From Nitrososphaerales archaeon (GTDB lineage Archaea; Thermoproteota; Nitrososphaeria; Nitrososphaerales; Gagatemarchaeaceae), in assembly GCA_030038395.1 (NCBI GenBank), contig JASHOZ010000051.1, positions 1 through 55,709 on the forward strand: a stretch of 55,709 bases of DNA. Reading direction: 5' to 3'. Numbering within the stretch: the first letter of the stretch is position 1; the number at the start of each line of letters is the position of its first letter. Positions 23,677 through 32,077 of this stretch are shown here, in pieces. Below the pieces are notes generated by a model. It had not been told where the DNA came from. It was given only the letters and a program-made list of their open reading frames with translations, and did no database searches. A program made the position numbers and the translations under genes.

Positions 23677-24075
23677 CTACTTCGAAAGATCCCTGTCGTG
23701 AATGAGGGCCGCGGAGTTGATGCAGTATCGTAGTCCTGTCGGCCTCGGACCATCTTCGAACACGTGCCCCAGATGGACGCCGCAACTTGCACAACTCACT
23801 TCGGTCCTCACCATTCCAAAGCTGCGATCCACGTCTTCTCTGATACGACTCTTGTCGATAGGCTGGAAGAAGCTTGGCCAGCCAGTCCCCGACTCGAACT
23901 TCGTGTCCGAACTAAAGAGCGGGGTGCCGCATACGACGCAGTGGTAGACTCCGTTCGCATGTTCGTTCCAGTATCGTCCCGTGAATGCCCCCTCCGTCCC
24001 ACGATTGAAGCACACGTTCACAGCCTCCTTCGAGAGTTTGGCCTTCAGTTTCTCCCTCTCGGCGCTGTCCAGCAT
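23677..24075 (-). CDS. msrB: Peptide methionine-R-sulfoxide reductase
   Basis: A 132-residue MsrB. Two CxxC pairs (CVVCG and CASCG) bind structural zinc, [13 protein letters not shown] is the substrate pocket, and [11 protein letters not shown] carries the catalytic Cys. The usual resolving Cys position is not obvious, so reduction may rely on thioredoxin directly. It repairs methionine-R-sulfoxide in oxidised proteins. A TATA box at 24096-24105 (minus) is centred 26 nt from ATG 24075, so the mRNA is leaderless and monocistronic. Confidence 0.92.
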   Translation of the reverse strand: MLDSAEREKLKAKLSKEAVNVCFNRGTEGAFTGRYWNEHANGVYHCVVCGTPLFSSDTKFESGTGWPSFFQPIDKSRIREDVDRSFGMVRTEVSCASCGVHLGHVFEDGPRPTGLRYCINSAALIHDRDLSK

Positions 24076-24095
24076 GAGTATGACTTCGACTCTCC

Positions 24096-24105
24096 TAGTA
24101 TAAAG
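24096..24105 (-). promoter_or_regulatory. TATA box for msrB
   Basis: CTTTATACTA on the minus strand, 26 nt from the start codon; one of the best TATA matches in the window. Confidence 0.65.
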
Positions 24106-24381
24106 TTGGCGCCGCGCGCTTGACCGCAGAAAGAGGCGGATTCCATCGCCAGCCAGTGAAGCGGCACCGCAGATGGGTCGTAAGTGACTGAACCCGTGAC
24201 GACGCCCGCCAGACAGCGCATGCAGCCCTCGTCCACTGTCCTTGCCCCCGAAACCCTGAGGAATTGCAAACAGCTGGGCGTCTGGTGATGGCGCGGCGAT
24301 GGATAGAGTCCAACGGAATCGCGTGCCCGTGGGGCGACTCGGATAGTCTTAAGAGGCCGAGTTTCATATGATGTATCAAAC
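24106..24381. other. Intergenic region between msrB and the ParB-like gene
   Basis: About 280 nt with no convincing gene. Short frames on the minus strand (for example one rich in Cys and Ala) lack a promoter or ribosome-binding site. TCTTAAGAG near 24346-24354 may be the TATA box for the ParB-like gene (start TTG 24382). Confidence 0.45.
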
Positions 24382-25284
24382 TTGGCAAGATTCCAAACCC
24401 CACAGGAGAGCTGGAAGGAGCAGTCCGGCACGGTAATGCAGGTCGAGTTGTCGAAGCTCTTTGTCGGGAAGACAAACGTCCGCAAGACCCCCGGAGACGT
24501 AGGCGACCTTGTCGACTCCGTGAAGGAAAAGGGCATTCTGGAACCGGTTCTAGCGAGGCCGATGGGGGGGCGTTACGAGCTTGTCGTAGGGTCCAGGAGG
24601 TTCGAAGCGGCGAAGATTGCAGGCCTGAAGCGCCTCCCAGCCGTGGTCCGGCCCATGACGGACGAAGAGGCGATAATTGTCTCTCTGGTCGAGAACATCC
24701 AGAGGAGAGACATCGAACCGGAGGAGGAGTACGACGCGCTGGTCGCACTCATGAAGGTCAATCCGAGGGCGTATGGAACGGTCGAACTGCTTGCGAGGGC
24801 AATCGGCAAGTCGAGGCGATATGTCGACGACAGGATAAACGCGGTCGAGGCCGTCAGGACGATCAGGAAGGAATCGGGGCCAGGGATCTCGGTCAGGCAG
24901 GCGCCCCACCAGGCGGAGCGACGGGAGGGCGTCCTACCCGTCAAGCACGCGACTTTCCTGCACAGGGCGGAGGAGGCGCCGGCAGTTCAGGAACTCCCGC
25001 GCAGAGAGCGCGCTTCCAAGATGAAGGAGCTGGCTGAGACAATCGCCCCGCTTCCGAGGCCGGAGGCAGAGAACGTGGTGGACCACTTCGTGATGGCGCC
25101 CCAGCGCCCCGTCGAGGACATCAGGAAGGAGGTCTCGACTCTCCGTGCCGTCAAGCTGGAGATACTGCTCGACCCTCGCGTCGCCGACGGGCTGAGAAGG
25201 GCTGCGGAGGAGAGGAACACGACGATGGAGGCCGTCGCATCTCTTGCGATACACTCGTGGCTGCGTCAGCAGCAGTATACCTGA
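24382..25284 (+). CDS. ParB/Spo0J-like protein without a ParA partner
   Basis: A 300-residue protein. Residues about 19-115 are the ParB/Srx N-terminal domain: VELSKLFVGKTNVRKTPG, GILEPVLARPMGGRYELVVGSRRFEAA and VENIQRRDIEPEEE (the ENxxR CTP/DNA box). A central HTH follows (TVELLARAIGKSRRYVDDRINA). The C-terminus (VKLEILLDPRVADGLRRAAEERNTTMEAVASLAIHSWL) looks like a ribbon-helix-helix or dimerisation region. ParB proteins slide on DNA after binding parS; no parA or parS-like palindrome is beside it. The start is TTG 24382; ATG 24436 is possible. It may be a regulator rather than a segregation factor. Confidence 0.8.
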   Translation: MARFQTPQESWKEQSGTVMQVELSKLFVGKTNVRKTPGDVGDLVDSVKEKGILEPVLARPMGGRYELVVGSRRFEAAKIAGLKRLPAVVRPMTDEEAIIVSLVENIQRRDIEPEEEYDALVALMKVNPRAYGTVELLARAIGKSRRYVDDRINAVEAVRTIRKESGPGISVRQAPHQAERREGVLPVKHATFLHRAEEAPAVQELPRRERASKMKELAETIAPLPRPEAENVVDHFVMAPQRPVEDIRKEVSTLRAVKLEILLDPRVADGLRRAAEERNTTMEAVASLAIHSWLRQQQYT

Positions 25285-25308
25285 GTGTCGCGCGGAGTCG
25301 ATCGGCGC

Positions 25309-26289
25309 TTAGTCGCCGATGCTCTCATCGGGCCGGTTCATCAGGATGTCTTCAATCCTCTGCGCCACGCCGTCGTCAATAGACCCCACGAAGTCTAGAG
25401 CCGCCATGTTCTCCCTGACCTGTTCGGGCGTCGTCGCGCCGGTGATGACCGTGCTTACGTTATCATTCCTGCGCGCCCATGCTATCGCCAGCTGCGCCAT
25501 CGTGCAGCCCAGCTCCTTCGCGACTGGCACGAGTCTCTTCACCCTCCCTATGTTCTCCGGCGTGATGACATGGTCCTTGAGCCAGCCGTAGCCTTCCAAG
25601 GCCGCGCGCGAATTAGGTGGAACCCCGTCGTTGTATTTCCCCGTTAGAAGCCCCGAAGCCAGCGGACTCCAGGTCGTCGTCCCAAGTCCTATCTCGCGGT
25701 AGAGCGGAAGATACTCCTTCTCGACCCTGTCCCTGTGGAGCATGTTGTATTGCGGCTGCTCCATCTGCGGTGGAGTCAGTCCGAGCTCCCTGGCGAGCGC
25801 ATACGCACGCATTATGTCTGCAGCGCTCCACTCAGAGGTCCCCCAGTACAGAATCCTCCCCTGATGAACCAGGTCGTCCATCGCCCTCACAGTCTCCTCG
25901 ATGGGAGTCGTAGAGTCGGGCCTGTGGCAGAAGAACAGGTCCAGGTATTCAAGCTGCAGTCTCCTCAGCGAGTTTCGGCATGCCTCGTAGATGTGCTTCC
26001 GCGAGAGCCCTTCGTCGTTCGGCCCCTTCCCTCCCCAGAAGACCTTGCTTGAGACGACTACGTCTTCACGCCGCCAGCCGAGTTTCCTGATCACGTTCCC
26101 CATCACCGTCTCGGCGTTGCCGTGCGCGTACCCCTCCGCGTTGTCGAAGAAGTTCACCCCGAGTTCGAACGCCGCGGACATGCACTTGGTGGCAACCTCC
26201 TCCCCCACCTGGCCTCCATACGTCACCCATGCTCCGAGCGAGAGCTCACTCAGCTTCAGGCCAGCCGCCCCGAGCCTTCTGTACTTCAT
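25309..26289 (-). CDS. Aldo/keto reductase, Kv-beta/YghZ type (AKR6-like)
   Basis: A 326-residue NADPH-dependent oxidoreductase. Catalytic residues are Asp and Tyr in [13 protein letters not shown], Lys in [10 protein letters not shown] and His in FCHRPD. The stretch [30 protein letters not shown] and [11 protein letters not shown] is strikingly close to the potassium-channel beta-subunit family. No channel gene is nearby. Cofactor-binding [10 protein letters not shown] and [12 protein letters not shown] are present. A second, more typical AKR is at 32826. Substrate unknown. Confidence 0.9.
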   Translation of the reverse strand: MKYRRLGAAGLKLSELSLGAWVTYGGQVGEEVATKCMSAAFELGVNFFDNAEGYAHGNAETVMGNVIRKLGWRREDVVVSSKVFWGGKGPNDEGLSRKHIYEACRNSLRRLQLEYLDLFFCHRPDSTTPIEETVRAMDDLVHQGRILYWGTSEWSAADIMRAYALARELGLTPPQMEQPQYNMLHRDRVEKEYLPLYREIGLGTTTWSPLASGLLTGKYNDGVPPNSRAALEGYGWLKDHVITPENIGRVKRLVPVAKELGCTMAQLAIAWARRNDNVSTVITGATTPEQVRENMAALDFVGSIDDGVAQRIEDILMNRPDESIGD

Positions 26290-26374
26290 AGACGTGGGCC
26301 GAGCGGCCGGCGTTATTACTTTTCACGTCCACTCGCAGAGGAGTACGAAAGACATTGCGGGCCGAGCAAGGACT

Positions 26375-26383
26375 CCTTATGTA
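26375..26383 (+). promoter_or_regulatory. TATA box for the small membrane protein gene
   Basis: CCTTATGTA centred 27 nt from ATG 26406; leaderless arrangement. Confidence 0.5.
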
Positions 26384-26405
26384 GCGTGGCAGACCAACGT
26401 GCATC

Positions 26406-26591
26406 ATGAATTCAAGGATCGCCCTCCTGGTAGCGGTGCCGGTGATCGTAGCAGTCGTGTTGGTGCTCTCGCTTTTCGGCTTCTTCTCGTCCTACGCCGT
26501 CATCGCTGTCCTCGTGGTCCTCTACTTCGTGGTGAGTTGGGCGAACCGAAGAAAGTTTGCGAGGCAGCAGGAACAGCAGCAGGCGAAGTGA
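26406..26591 (+). CDS. Small two-helix membrane protein
   Basis: A 61-residue protein consisting of two hydrophobic segments (residues about 5-28 and 30-45) and a basic/Gln-rich tail (NRRKFARQQEQQQAK) that should face the cytosol. No family is recognisable. A TATA box exactly 27 nt upstream of the ATG supports that it is a genuine leaderless gene. The coiled-coil gene downstream has its own promoter. Confidence 0.65.
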   Translation: MNSRIALLVAVPVIVAVVLVLSLFGFFSSYAVIAVLVVLYFVVSWANRRKFARQQEQQQAK

Positions 26592-26640
26592 CGAAGGCGG
26601 AACTCCCGCGCGTCGATGGCGAGAAGACTTGCATGTCAGA

Positions 26641-26650
26641 AATAAATAAC
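26641..26650 (+). promoter_or_regulatory. TATA box for the coiled-coil gene at 26671
   Basis: AATAAATAAC centred 26 nt upstream of GTG 26671; fixes that GTG as a leaderless start. Confidence 0.55.
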
Positions 26651-26670
26651 AATCAGGCGCGGCGCTTCTC

Positions 26671-27024
26671 GTGAGCGACGAGCTGGTTAGCGCCCGAGAG
26701 AAGAAGCGTCAGACCGAAGAAAGGGCGAGGCAGCACTACGAAAAGATCACGCACGAGGAGTCCGAGGTGTCAGAGCTCAGGAAGGAGCTCACCTCGGCTC
26801 AGAGCAGGCTCGGCGAGTTGCAGCGACAGAAGTCGGACCTTGACAGGAGGATGGGCGACCTGCAGAACAGCCTGGACGCCACCGACAGGTCGATAAGCTC
26901 GATTCAAAGGGGCATCGAGAACCACCGTCAGAGCATCGCGTCCAACCACACGGAGATGGAAAGGCTCAACTCCGAGGTGCAGCGGCTCGACCACGTGATC
27001 GCCGACCTCATGAGGCGGCGCTGA
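26671..27024 (+). CDS. Coiled-coil protein
   Basis: A 117-residue protein that is almost entirely predicted coiled coil: heptads of Leu/Ile/Met with Glu, Gln and Arg (for example VSELRKELTSAQSRLGELQRQ, RRMGDLQNSLDATDRSI). No cysteine, membrane segment or globular domain is visible. The promoter 26 nt upstream of GTG 26671 indicates a leaderless gene. Likely an oligomeric scaffold, but the sequence gives no partner. Confidence 0.7.
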   Translation: MSDELVSAREKKRQTEERARQHYEKITHEESEVSELRKELTSAQSRLGELQRQKSDLDRRMGDLQNSLDATDRSISSIQRGIENHRQSIASNHTEMERLNSEVQRLDHVIADLMRRR

Positions 27025-27056
27025 AGCGAAGGCAGCTCGCTCCGCGGGGGGATCAG

Positions 27057-27284
27057 CTAGTAGCCCCTCCTGAACTCCTTGACCGCCCCGGTGGTCGCGT
27101 CGATCATCAGAAGGGCAGTTTCGGAGAACATCGCCTTCGGCTTCCTGAACTCGACGTCAACCTTCCAGAGTCCCTGTAGCTCGTCCAACTTCGCCGACCT
27201 GATGTCAAAGTCGTCGGCGTCGACCGCGGTCTTCAGGTGCGCGGCGACCCTAGACTTGACTTCGGCGAACGAGAGCGGCGGCAT
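27057..27284 (-). CDS. Small PepSY-like protein
   Basis: About 75 residues from ATG 27284 (MPPLSFAEVKSRVAAHL). The pattern of an N-terminal helix, then WKVDVEFRKP, LLMIDATTGAVKEFRRG matches single PepSY repeats, which end in a DxxTGxV strand. No signal peptide is present, so it would be cytosolic. TTATATC near 27316-27322 (minus) lies about 35 nt from the ATG and excludes a start at 27356. PepSY units often inhibit peptidases; a rhomboid protease gene lies immediately upstream on the same strand, but any link is speculative. Confidence 0.6.
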   Translation of the reverse strand: MPPLSFAEVKSRVAAHLKTAVDADDFDIRSAKLDELQGLWKVDVEFRKPKAMFSETALLMIDATTGAVKEFRRGY

Positions 27285-27342
27285 GTGGAAGGAGCTCGTC
27301 GAATCGCACCGCCGTGACGATATAAGGATGAAGCGTCTCGAG

Positions 27343-27930
27343 TCACAACTCTTCAACTCCTCGACCAGGACCGAGCAAGTATCCGGCGACGAGGCCGGCG
27401 ACGGCGCCGCCGAGATGGGCCTGCCAGTCGACGTAGGATAGCAGGAAACTGCTCAAGATGAAGACTGCAAGGAACCAGGCGACCAAGCTGTAGTTCACAC
27501 GCCGCTCCATAGCGTAGTCCCTGCCAATCGCCCCCGCGAGGAGTCCGAATATCCCCCCTGACGCTCCGAAGCTCGCCACGTTCGGTCCGCTGAAGAGGCT
27601 GGCAAGGTTGCCTACCAGAGCCGACAGAAGGAAGACGCCATAGTACTCGCGCTCTTCGAAGGCGTGGGCAAGTAGCCCGTCCAGCCAGATGACGGCCGCG
27701 GCGTTGAAGACGACGTCTATGACACCTAGCGGGCCCTCGGAGGAGAATGGGATCACGACGAAGATCGAGGTGAGGAGCTGCCAGAAGGCGCCGAGATACA
27801 CCGAATAGTTGTACTGGATCAGGAAGTATGGAAGAGGGGTGCCGTCAACGGCCACCGCCGAAGTAGCGAGACTGAATACCAAGCCCCCTACGATGGCGAT
27901 GGAGAGGTTCCTCCCCTGTGACGAAAGCAA
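27343..27930 (-). CDS. Rhomboid-family intramembrane serine protease
   Basis: A 195-residue membrane protein with about six hydrophobic segments. The catalytic Ser motif is FGASGGIFGLLAG (GASG) and the His is in WQAHLGGAVAGLVAGYLLG, the two-residue dyad of rhomboids. Loop-1-like WQLLTSIFVV is also present. It would cleave transmembrane segments of other membrane proteins. TTG 27930 is the start. The PepSY-like gene follows 58 nt downstream. Confidence 0.85.
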   Translation of the reverse strand: MLSSQGRNLSIAIVGGLVFSLATSAVAVDGTPLPYFLIQYNYSVYLGAFWQLLTSIFVVIPFSSEGPLGVIDVVFNAAAVIWLDGLLAHAFEEREYYGVFLLSALVGNLASLFSGPNVASFGASGGIFGLLAGAIGRDYAMERRVNYSLVAWFLAVFILSSFLLSYVDWQAHLGGAVAGLVAGYLLGPGRGVEEL

Positions 27931-28013
27931 CTAGCGGGCTTCACCACGCTCTCGCGGTGGTTGAGGAAGGCACCCTAGGATGGGGTGACTATGTGCTCGG
28001 AGAGAGCAACTGG

Positions 28014-28187
28014 TCACTTCGTCGGCTTACTTCCTATCTCGACGAGCTGGAAGTTCACTTGGTACCTCTTCCCCTTGACCTCCATCTTGGCCGAGGCGTA
28101 GTATCCTCGTGAGCCGGTGGAGAAGGTCTTCTCGTTCAGCGAGACCTCTCCCAGCTTATCGGAGCCTTCGAAGATTTCAGCGCGCAT
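28014..28187 (-). CDS. Small beta-rich protein (57 residues)
   Basis: A TATA box at 28209-28217 (minus) is centred exactly 26 nt from ATG 28187 and fixes the start, giving 57 residues: MRAEIFEGSDKLGEV, then strands ending VNFQLVEIGSKPTK. It looks like a small beta-barrel or beta-sandwich with alternating polar/hydrophobic residues. No family is recognisable. It is divergent from the M32 carboxypeptidase. Confidence 0.6.
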   Translation of the reverse strand: MRAEIFEGSDKLGEVSLNEKTFSTGSRGYYASAKMEVKGKRYQVNFQLVEIGSKPTK

Positions 28188-28208
28188 GTTCGTGCCGACC
28201 GGTACGCG

Positions 28209-28217
28209 ATATTTAAG
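28209..28217 (-). promoter_or_regulatory. TATA box for the 57-residue protein gene
   Basis: CTTAAATAT on the minus strand; decides ATG 28187 over a longer frame reaching 28286. Confidence 0.6.
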
Positions 28218-28285
28218 CAGGGAAAGGGCTGCCGAGAGCTTCGAGAAGGCGTAAATGCCGTCGCCGGAGCTTCTGGGAGGCAGCA

Positions 28286-29767
28286 TTGGCGCGAAGTCCC
28301 GTCGTCAAAGAAATCTTGGAGAAGTACCGCGCGGTCTGGGCACTGCACCACTCGATGGCGCTCTTGGAGTGGGACATGGAGACGCATATGCCGGAGGGCG
28401 GCGCAGCGTCTCGGGGGGCGGCTTCGGGGCAGCTCGCGATGATGACGCAGAAAGCGACGGTCAGTCTCGCACCCCTGCTCAGGAAGGCGGAGAAGAGTAG
28501 CGATCTCGATGATGAAAGCAAGGGGATAGTCAGGTCGCTTCGGCGGGAAGTGGACTTCTTCACGAAAATCCCGCCCGAACTGGTGGAGGAGAGGGTCAGA
28601 GTGACGACGGAGGCGACGGTGGTCTGGAGGAGGGCTCGGAAGACATCCGACTACAAACTCTTCGAACCCCACATGGAGAAGATATTGGAGATAACAAGAA
28701 GGGTGGCGGACTGCCTTGGATACGCCAAGCATCCATATGATGCTCTATTGGACCTTTACGAGGAAGACTTCACGGTCCGCGACGCCGACGCCGTCTTTTC
28801 ACGCCTCGTCCCCGGGTCGAAGAAGGTCCTTGAGCGCGTCGAGGCCGGCGGCGTCTACCCTTCACGCCACCCCCTCGAAGCGGTGAGGTACAGCACAGAC
28901 GCGATGGTCAGAGTGAACGAGGGGGTAATTTCGCTGCTCGGCATGCCCAAGGACAGGTTCAGGATGGACGTGTCCACCCATCCCTTCACAATCGGGATTG
29001 CGCCAGACGATGTGCGCATCACGACTAGATACGAGGGAGCCGACTTCAAGGCGGCCCTCTTCTCCACGATACACGAGTCAGGACACGCCCTCTATGAGCT
29101 CCAGTTGGGCGACAGCTTGAGGTTCACCCCCGCGGCCGGAGCGGCATCGCTCGGCTTCCATGAGTCGCAGTCACGCTTCTGGGAGAACGTTGTCGGGAGG
29201 AGCAGGGAGTTCTCCAAGCTCGTCCATCCGCTGGTCAGGAAGAACCTTGCTGAAGTGTCCAAGTACAGCGCTGAGGATCTCTACCTTTACTTCAACGCGG
29301 TGAGGAAGAGTTTCATACGAGTCGAGGCAGACGAACTGAGCTACAACCTACACATCGCACTACGTTACGATCTTGAGAAGAAGATGGTCTCTGGAGACGT
29401 CTCGGTGTCAGAGCTCCCCGAAGTGTGGAACGACGTGTTCGAAGACTATCTAGGAGTGAGGCCGAAGAAGGACTCGGAGGGCGTCCTTCAAGACATCCAC
29501 TGGAGCGGAGGCTCTCTAGGGTACTTCCCGACGTATTCCTTGGGGAACGTGATTCTGGGGATGATCTGGCACAAACTCGGCGACGGCGAGATGGTTAGAG
29601 AGTCGGTCCAGAAGAAGGATCTGACACAGCTCGAGAAGTGGCTGCAGGCCAACATTCACCGATGGGGTTCGACTTACTCCCCGAAGGTGCTGCAGGAGAG
29701 GCTCTTCGGCGACGCCTATAACCCCGACAGGCTGCTAAAGTACTACGAAGCGAAGTATCTGGGATAG
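28286..29767 (+). CDS. Thermostable carboxypeptidase, M32 family (Taq type)
   Basis: A 493-residue zinc carboxypeptidase. The active site is HESGH (His263, Glu264, His267) in TIHESGHALYE, followed by FHESQSR (about 292-297) supplying the third ligand and substrate contacts. N-terminal helices (MALLEWDMETHMPEGG, SRGAASGQL) and C-terminal DIHWSGGSLGYFPTYSLGN are also family hallmarks. Length is normal. The start is TTG 28286; CGTAAATGC near 28248-28256 lies about 33 nt upstream. It trims C-terminal residues from peptides in the cytosol. Confidence 0.95.
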   Translation: MARSPVVKEILEKYRAVWALHHSMALLEWDMETHMPEGGAASRGAASGQLAMMTQKATVSLAPLLRKAEKSSDLDDESKGIVRSLRREVDFFTKIPPELVEERVRVTTEATVVWRRARKTSDYKLFEPHMEKILEITRRVADCLGYAKHPYDALLDLYEEDFTVRDADAVFSRLVPGSKKVLERVEAGGVYPSRHPLEAVRYSTDAMVRVNEGVISLLGMPKDRFRMDVSTHPFTIGIAPDDVRITTRYEGADFKAALFSTIHESGHALYELQLGDSLRFTPAAGAASLGFHESQSRFWENVVGRSREFSKLVHPLVRKNLAEVSKYSAEDLYLYFNAVRKSFIRVEADELSYNLHIALRYDLEKKMVSGDVSVSELPEVWNDVFEDYLGVRPKKDSEGVLQDIHWSGGSLGYFPTYSLGNVILGMIWHKLGDGEMVRESVQKKDLTQLEKWLQANIHRWGSTYSPKVLQERLFGDAYNPDRLLKYYEAKYLG

Positions 29768-29826
29768 GCTCCTCTCACTCGACGCATTCCGGCCACGAAT
29801 GATAGCGCCGCTCCCCGTACGACGCT

Positions 29827-29836
29827 GATTAATATC
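29827..29836 (+). promoter_or_regulatory. TATA box for the DUF308 gene
   Basis: GATTAATATC centred 26 nt upstream of TTG 29857, marking that TTG as a leaderless start. Confidence 0.6.
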
Positions 29837-29856
29837 GGCGCGACAGTCCGGCGACG

Positions 29857-30864
29857 TTGGCAGACGAGCGGCCAGGCTGGCTGAGGACGCTTGAGATTCT
29901 TCTGGGGCTAGTCTCCATCGGCTTCGCGCTGGTCGCCGTATACAATCACGAGTACACCAGCGGAACCGTCCCTTCGCTATTGGTCTTCGCCATCCTGCTC
30001 AACGCGGTCAGGATCTTCTCAGAGGGAGGGATGAGACAGCTCCCTGCGTTCCTCCGGGGCGTCAGGCTCAGCCTAGGACTTGCGGCTGCCGCCGTCGCCG
30101 CGGCCGTGATCCTGCTCCCTGGCCTGAGCTTCACGACATTCACTCTGTTGATCGCAGTGGTCCTAGCCTTCCAGGGGTTCGACAGGCTCGCCAATGTCGT
30201 CCACCTTGCATTCCCGAAGTGGCTCAGGGCAGGAGCGCTCACCGTGGGCCTCGCGTCGCTTGTTTTCGGCGGGTTGCTCGTCGCCCTTCCCAGACTGACG
30301 ACGGTCACGCTCGTCGCGGTGCTCGCCCTCGCGGTCCTCATGAGCGGGATCGAAGGGATCGTGGTGGGCATCCAGCCCACGACGAAGAAGCAGCAGACAC
30401 TTGTGAAGCTCGTCGTGTTCGCCCTGTTCTACGGTTTCGTGAACGTGAACTGGATAGACCTCTACTACAACCGCGTCCCTGGCTACCACCTGTGGCTGAT
30501 AATGACCTACATGGCGCCTTTCGTGGTGCTGCTCGTTTTCCAAGGACTGAAAGACTGGCAGCTCGCGCTAAGTCTGGGCTTGCTCGTCTCGCTGGTGAAC
30601 GACCTCGGCTACTATGTGTCGGGAGACCTCATCTTCGGTTTCCACAAGAAGCTGATTCCGTGGCTTTACGGCCAGCTCGGGTTCGAAGGGAACAAGGACC
30701 TGTTCACCTTCCAAGGCGGCTTCTTCACCTTCCGGGTGACTTCGTACCTCATGGGGGCCTCGATCTACATCAGATTCGCCGTGGTCATCCTCATCCTCTA
30801 TCATTGGTGGAGGCAGCCAGCAGAAGGCCCGCAGCCCCCCAAGCCCTCATCTGCGTTTAAATGA
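29857..30864 (+). CDS. Polytopic membrane protein, DUF308/HdeD-like N-terminal half
   Basis: A 335-residue protein with roughly nine to ten hydrophobic helices. Residues 1-175 show paired helices with the HdeD/DUF308 cadence (LLGLVSIGFALVAVY, VLAFQGFDRLANVV, LAVLMSGIEGIVVG). The C-terminal half (WIDLYYNRVPGYHLWLIMTYMAPF, NDLGYYVSGDLIFG) is a different membrane module I do not recognise. It contains several acidic and His residues near helices, which could bind metal or water. TTG 29857 is supported by its TATA box. Function unknown. Confidence 0.7.
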   Translation: MADERPGWLRTLEILLGLVSIGFALVAVYNHEYTSGTVPSLLVFAILLNAVRIFSEGGMRQLPAFLRGVRLSLGLAAAAVAAAVILLPGLSFTTFTLLIAVVLAFQGFDRLANVVHLAFPKWLRAGALTVGLASLVFGGLLVALPRLTTVTLVAVLALAVLMSGIEGIVVGIQPTTKKQQTLVKLVVFALFYGFVNVNWIDLYYNRVPGYHLWLIMTYMAPFVVLLVFQGLKDWQLALSLGLLVSLVNDLGYYVSGDLIFGFHKKLIPWLYGQLGFEGNKDLFTFQGGFFTFRVTSYLMGASIYIRFAVVILILYHWWRQPAEGPQPPKPSSAFK

Positions 30865-30886
30865 ACCAAGCTGACTACGTTGGACG

Positions 30887-31342
30887 ATGGCGAAAGACAA
30901 GCTCAAGATAAGACAGTCGTACTACATTGGGGCTCCGCCTGACGTGGTGTTCGCCGCCCTGACCGACCCAAGCCAGCTCACGCGCTGGTTCCTGTCTAAG
31001 GCGAAGGTCGACCTTAGGAAGGGCGGCAGGGTCGAATTCACGTGGATGGGTGGCCACAAGATGACGGGGAAGGTCAAGGCCGTTGTCGCCGGGAAGGAGA
31101 TAGCCTATGCCTGGCATGACGAGATAGGCAAAGGCAAGAAAGCGAAGACGCTAGCAGAGTTCAGCGTGTCAAGGAAGGGCGAGGGCTCGATGCTCAAGCT
31201 CACACATAGCGGGTTCGGGGACAGCAAGGCATGGATTGAACTCTACGGAGCGATTCAGTCTGGGTGGGCTTACTACCTGACCAATCTGAAGTCTATCCTC
31301 TCAGGCGGAAAGGACCTCCGGTCTGCGTCTGATTGGTCCTAG
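30887..31342 (+). CDS. AHSA1/SRPBCC (START-like) protein
   Basis: A 151-residue START-like protein. The classic AHSA1 opening SYYIGAPPDVVFAALTDPSQLTRWFLSKAKVDLRKGGRVEFTW is followed by beta strands and the C-terminal helix GWAYYLTNLKSILSGG. GTTTAAATG at 30855-30863 is centred 28 nt upstream of ATG 30887. It may bind a hydrophobic ligand or assist a chaperone. It is only distantly related to the START-like protein at 10874. Confidence 0.85.
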   Translation: MAKDKLKIRQSYYIGAPPDVVFAALTDPSQLTRWFLSKAKVDLRKGGRVEFTWMGGHKMTGKVKAVVAGKEIAYAWHDEIGKGKKAKTLAEFSVSRKGEGSMLKLTHSGFGDSKAWIELYGAIQSGWAYYLTNLKSILSGGKDLRSASDWS

Positions 31343-31360
31343 CCCGGCCCGGAAGCCACG

Positions 31361-32050
31361 TCACCAGACCTCCTTCCGGCCGTACGGCAAGAAGAGGTCG
31401 AGTTCTTTCTCCCTTGCTCTGAAGTCTGGGCAGACGGTCCCGAGCCTCTTCCGGAACGCCCGAGAGTGGTTGAACTCTATGAGGTGCGTCAGCTCGTGCA
31501 GCACGACGTACTCCCTGATCGGCTCGGAGAGCGCAATGAGTTGCCAGCTAAATGATAGCCTGCCGCTGCGAGTGCAGTACCCCCACTTTGACATTTCTCG
31601 AACATCCACGCGTCTCGGGGACACGCCGAGGACCGCGCCGCACTCCCTGACCTTCTTGGTCACATAGGCGGACGTCTCCTTGAGGAACCAGCGCCTGACG
31701 AGTTCCTTGGCCCTTCGGCTGTCTGAAGCGCTGATGACGACTTCCCCGGCCTCAGGCCGTGGAGTCAGCCCCTCCTCCGGAGCCAACAGGTGAACCAGCT
31801 TCAGAGGCCGACCGTCGAACATCACGGAGTCTCGCGAGAGTATCCTCTTCGAGTCGGCTGCCCGCGCGTACTCCCGCGTTATCCAGTCGAGCCTTTCTCG
31901 GATCAGCGCTTCGACGTCAGTCCTCCTCCCCCTCGGCACGACCACTTCTAGAGCGAGGTCTGACCCGAACCGTAGGTAGGTGTAACGCCTGCTTGTCCCC
32001 CTCACCACCGAATACTGTATCCTGCGACCCCCTATCTCGAGCTGCGGCAC
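31361..32050 (-). CDS. YgjP-type (DUF45/WLM-related) zinc metallopeptidase
   Basis: A 229-residue protein with an N-terminal beta-rich DUF45 region (IQYSVVRGTSRRYTYLRFGSD). MSKWGYCTRSGRLSFSWQL follows, and then the zinc motif HELTHLIEFNHS (His185, Glu186, His189, with His195). YgjP relatives are found beside restriction systems and repair genes; the substrate is unknown. GTG 32050 is preceded by CTAATCTAT (32073-32081, minus) 27 nt upstream, inside the 3' end of tag. Confidence 0.88.
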   Translation of the reverse strand: MPQLEIGGRRIQYSVVRGTSRRYTYLRFGSDLALEVVVPRGRRTDVEALIRERLDWITREYARAADSKRILSRDSVMFDGRPLKLVHLLAPEEGLTPRPEAGEVVISASDSRRAKELVRRWFLKETSAYVTKKVRECGAVLGVSPRRVDVREMSKWGYCTRSGRLSFSWQLIALSEPIREYVVLHELTHLIEFNHSRAFRKRLGTVCPDFRAREKELDLFLPYGRKEVW

Positions 32051-32077
32051 AGCGCGCCACGCGCCAAGCGCGATAGA

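Noticed and set aside
25309-26289. Potassium-channel regulatory subunit
   Set aside because: Despite strong Kv-beta resemblance there is no channel gene nearby and microbial members are enzymes; kept as a reductase.
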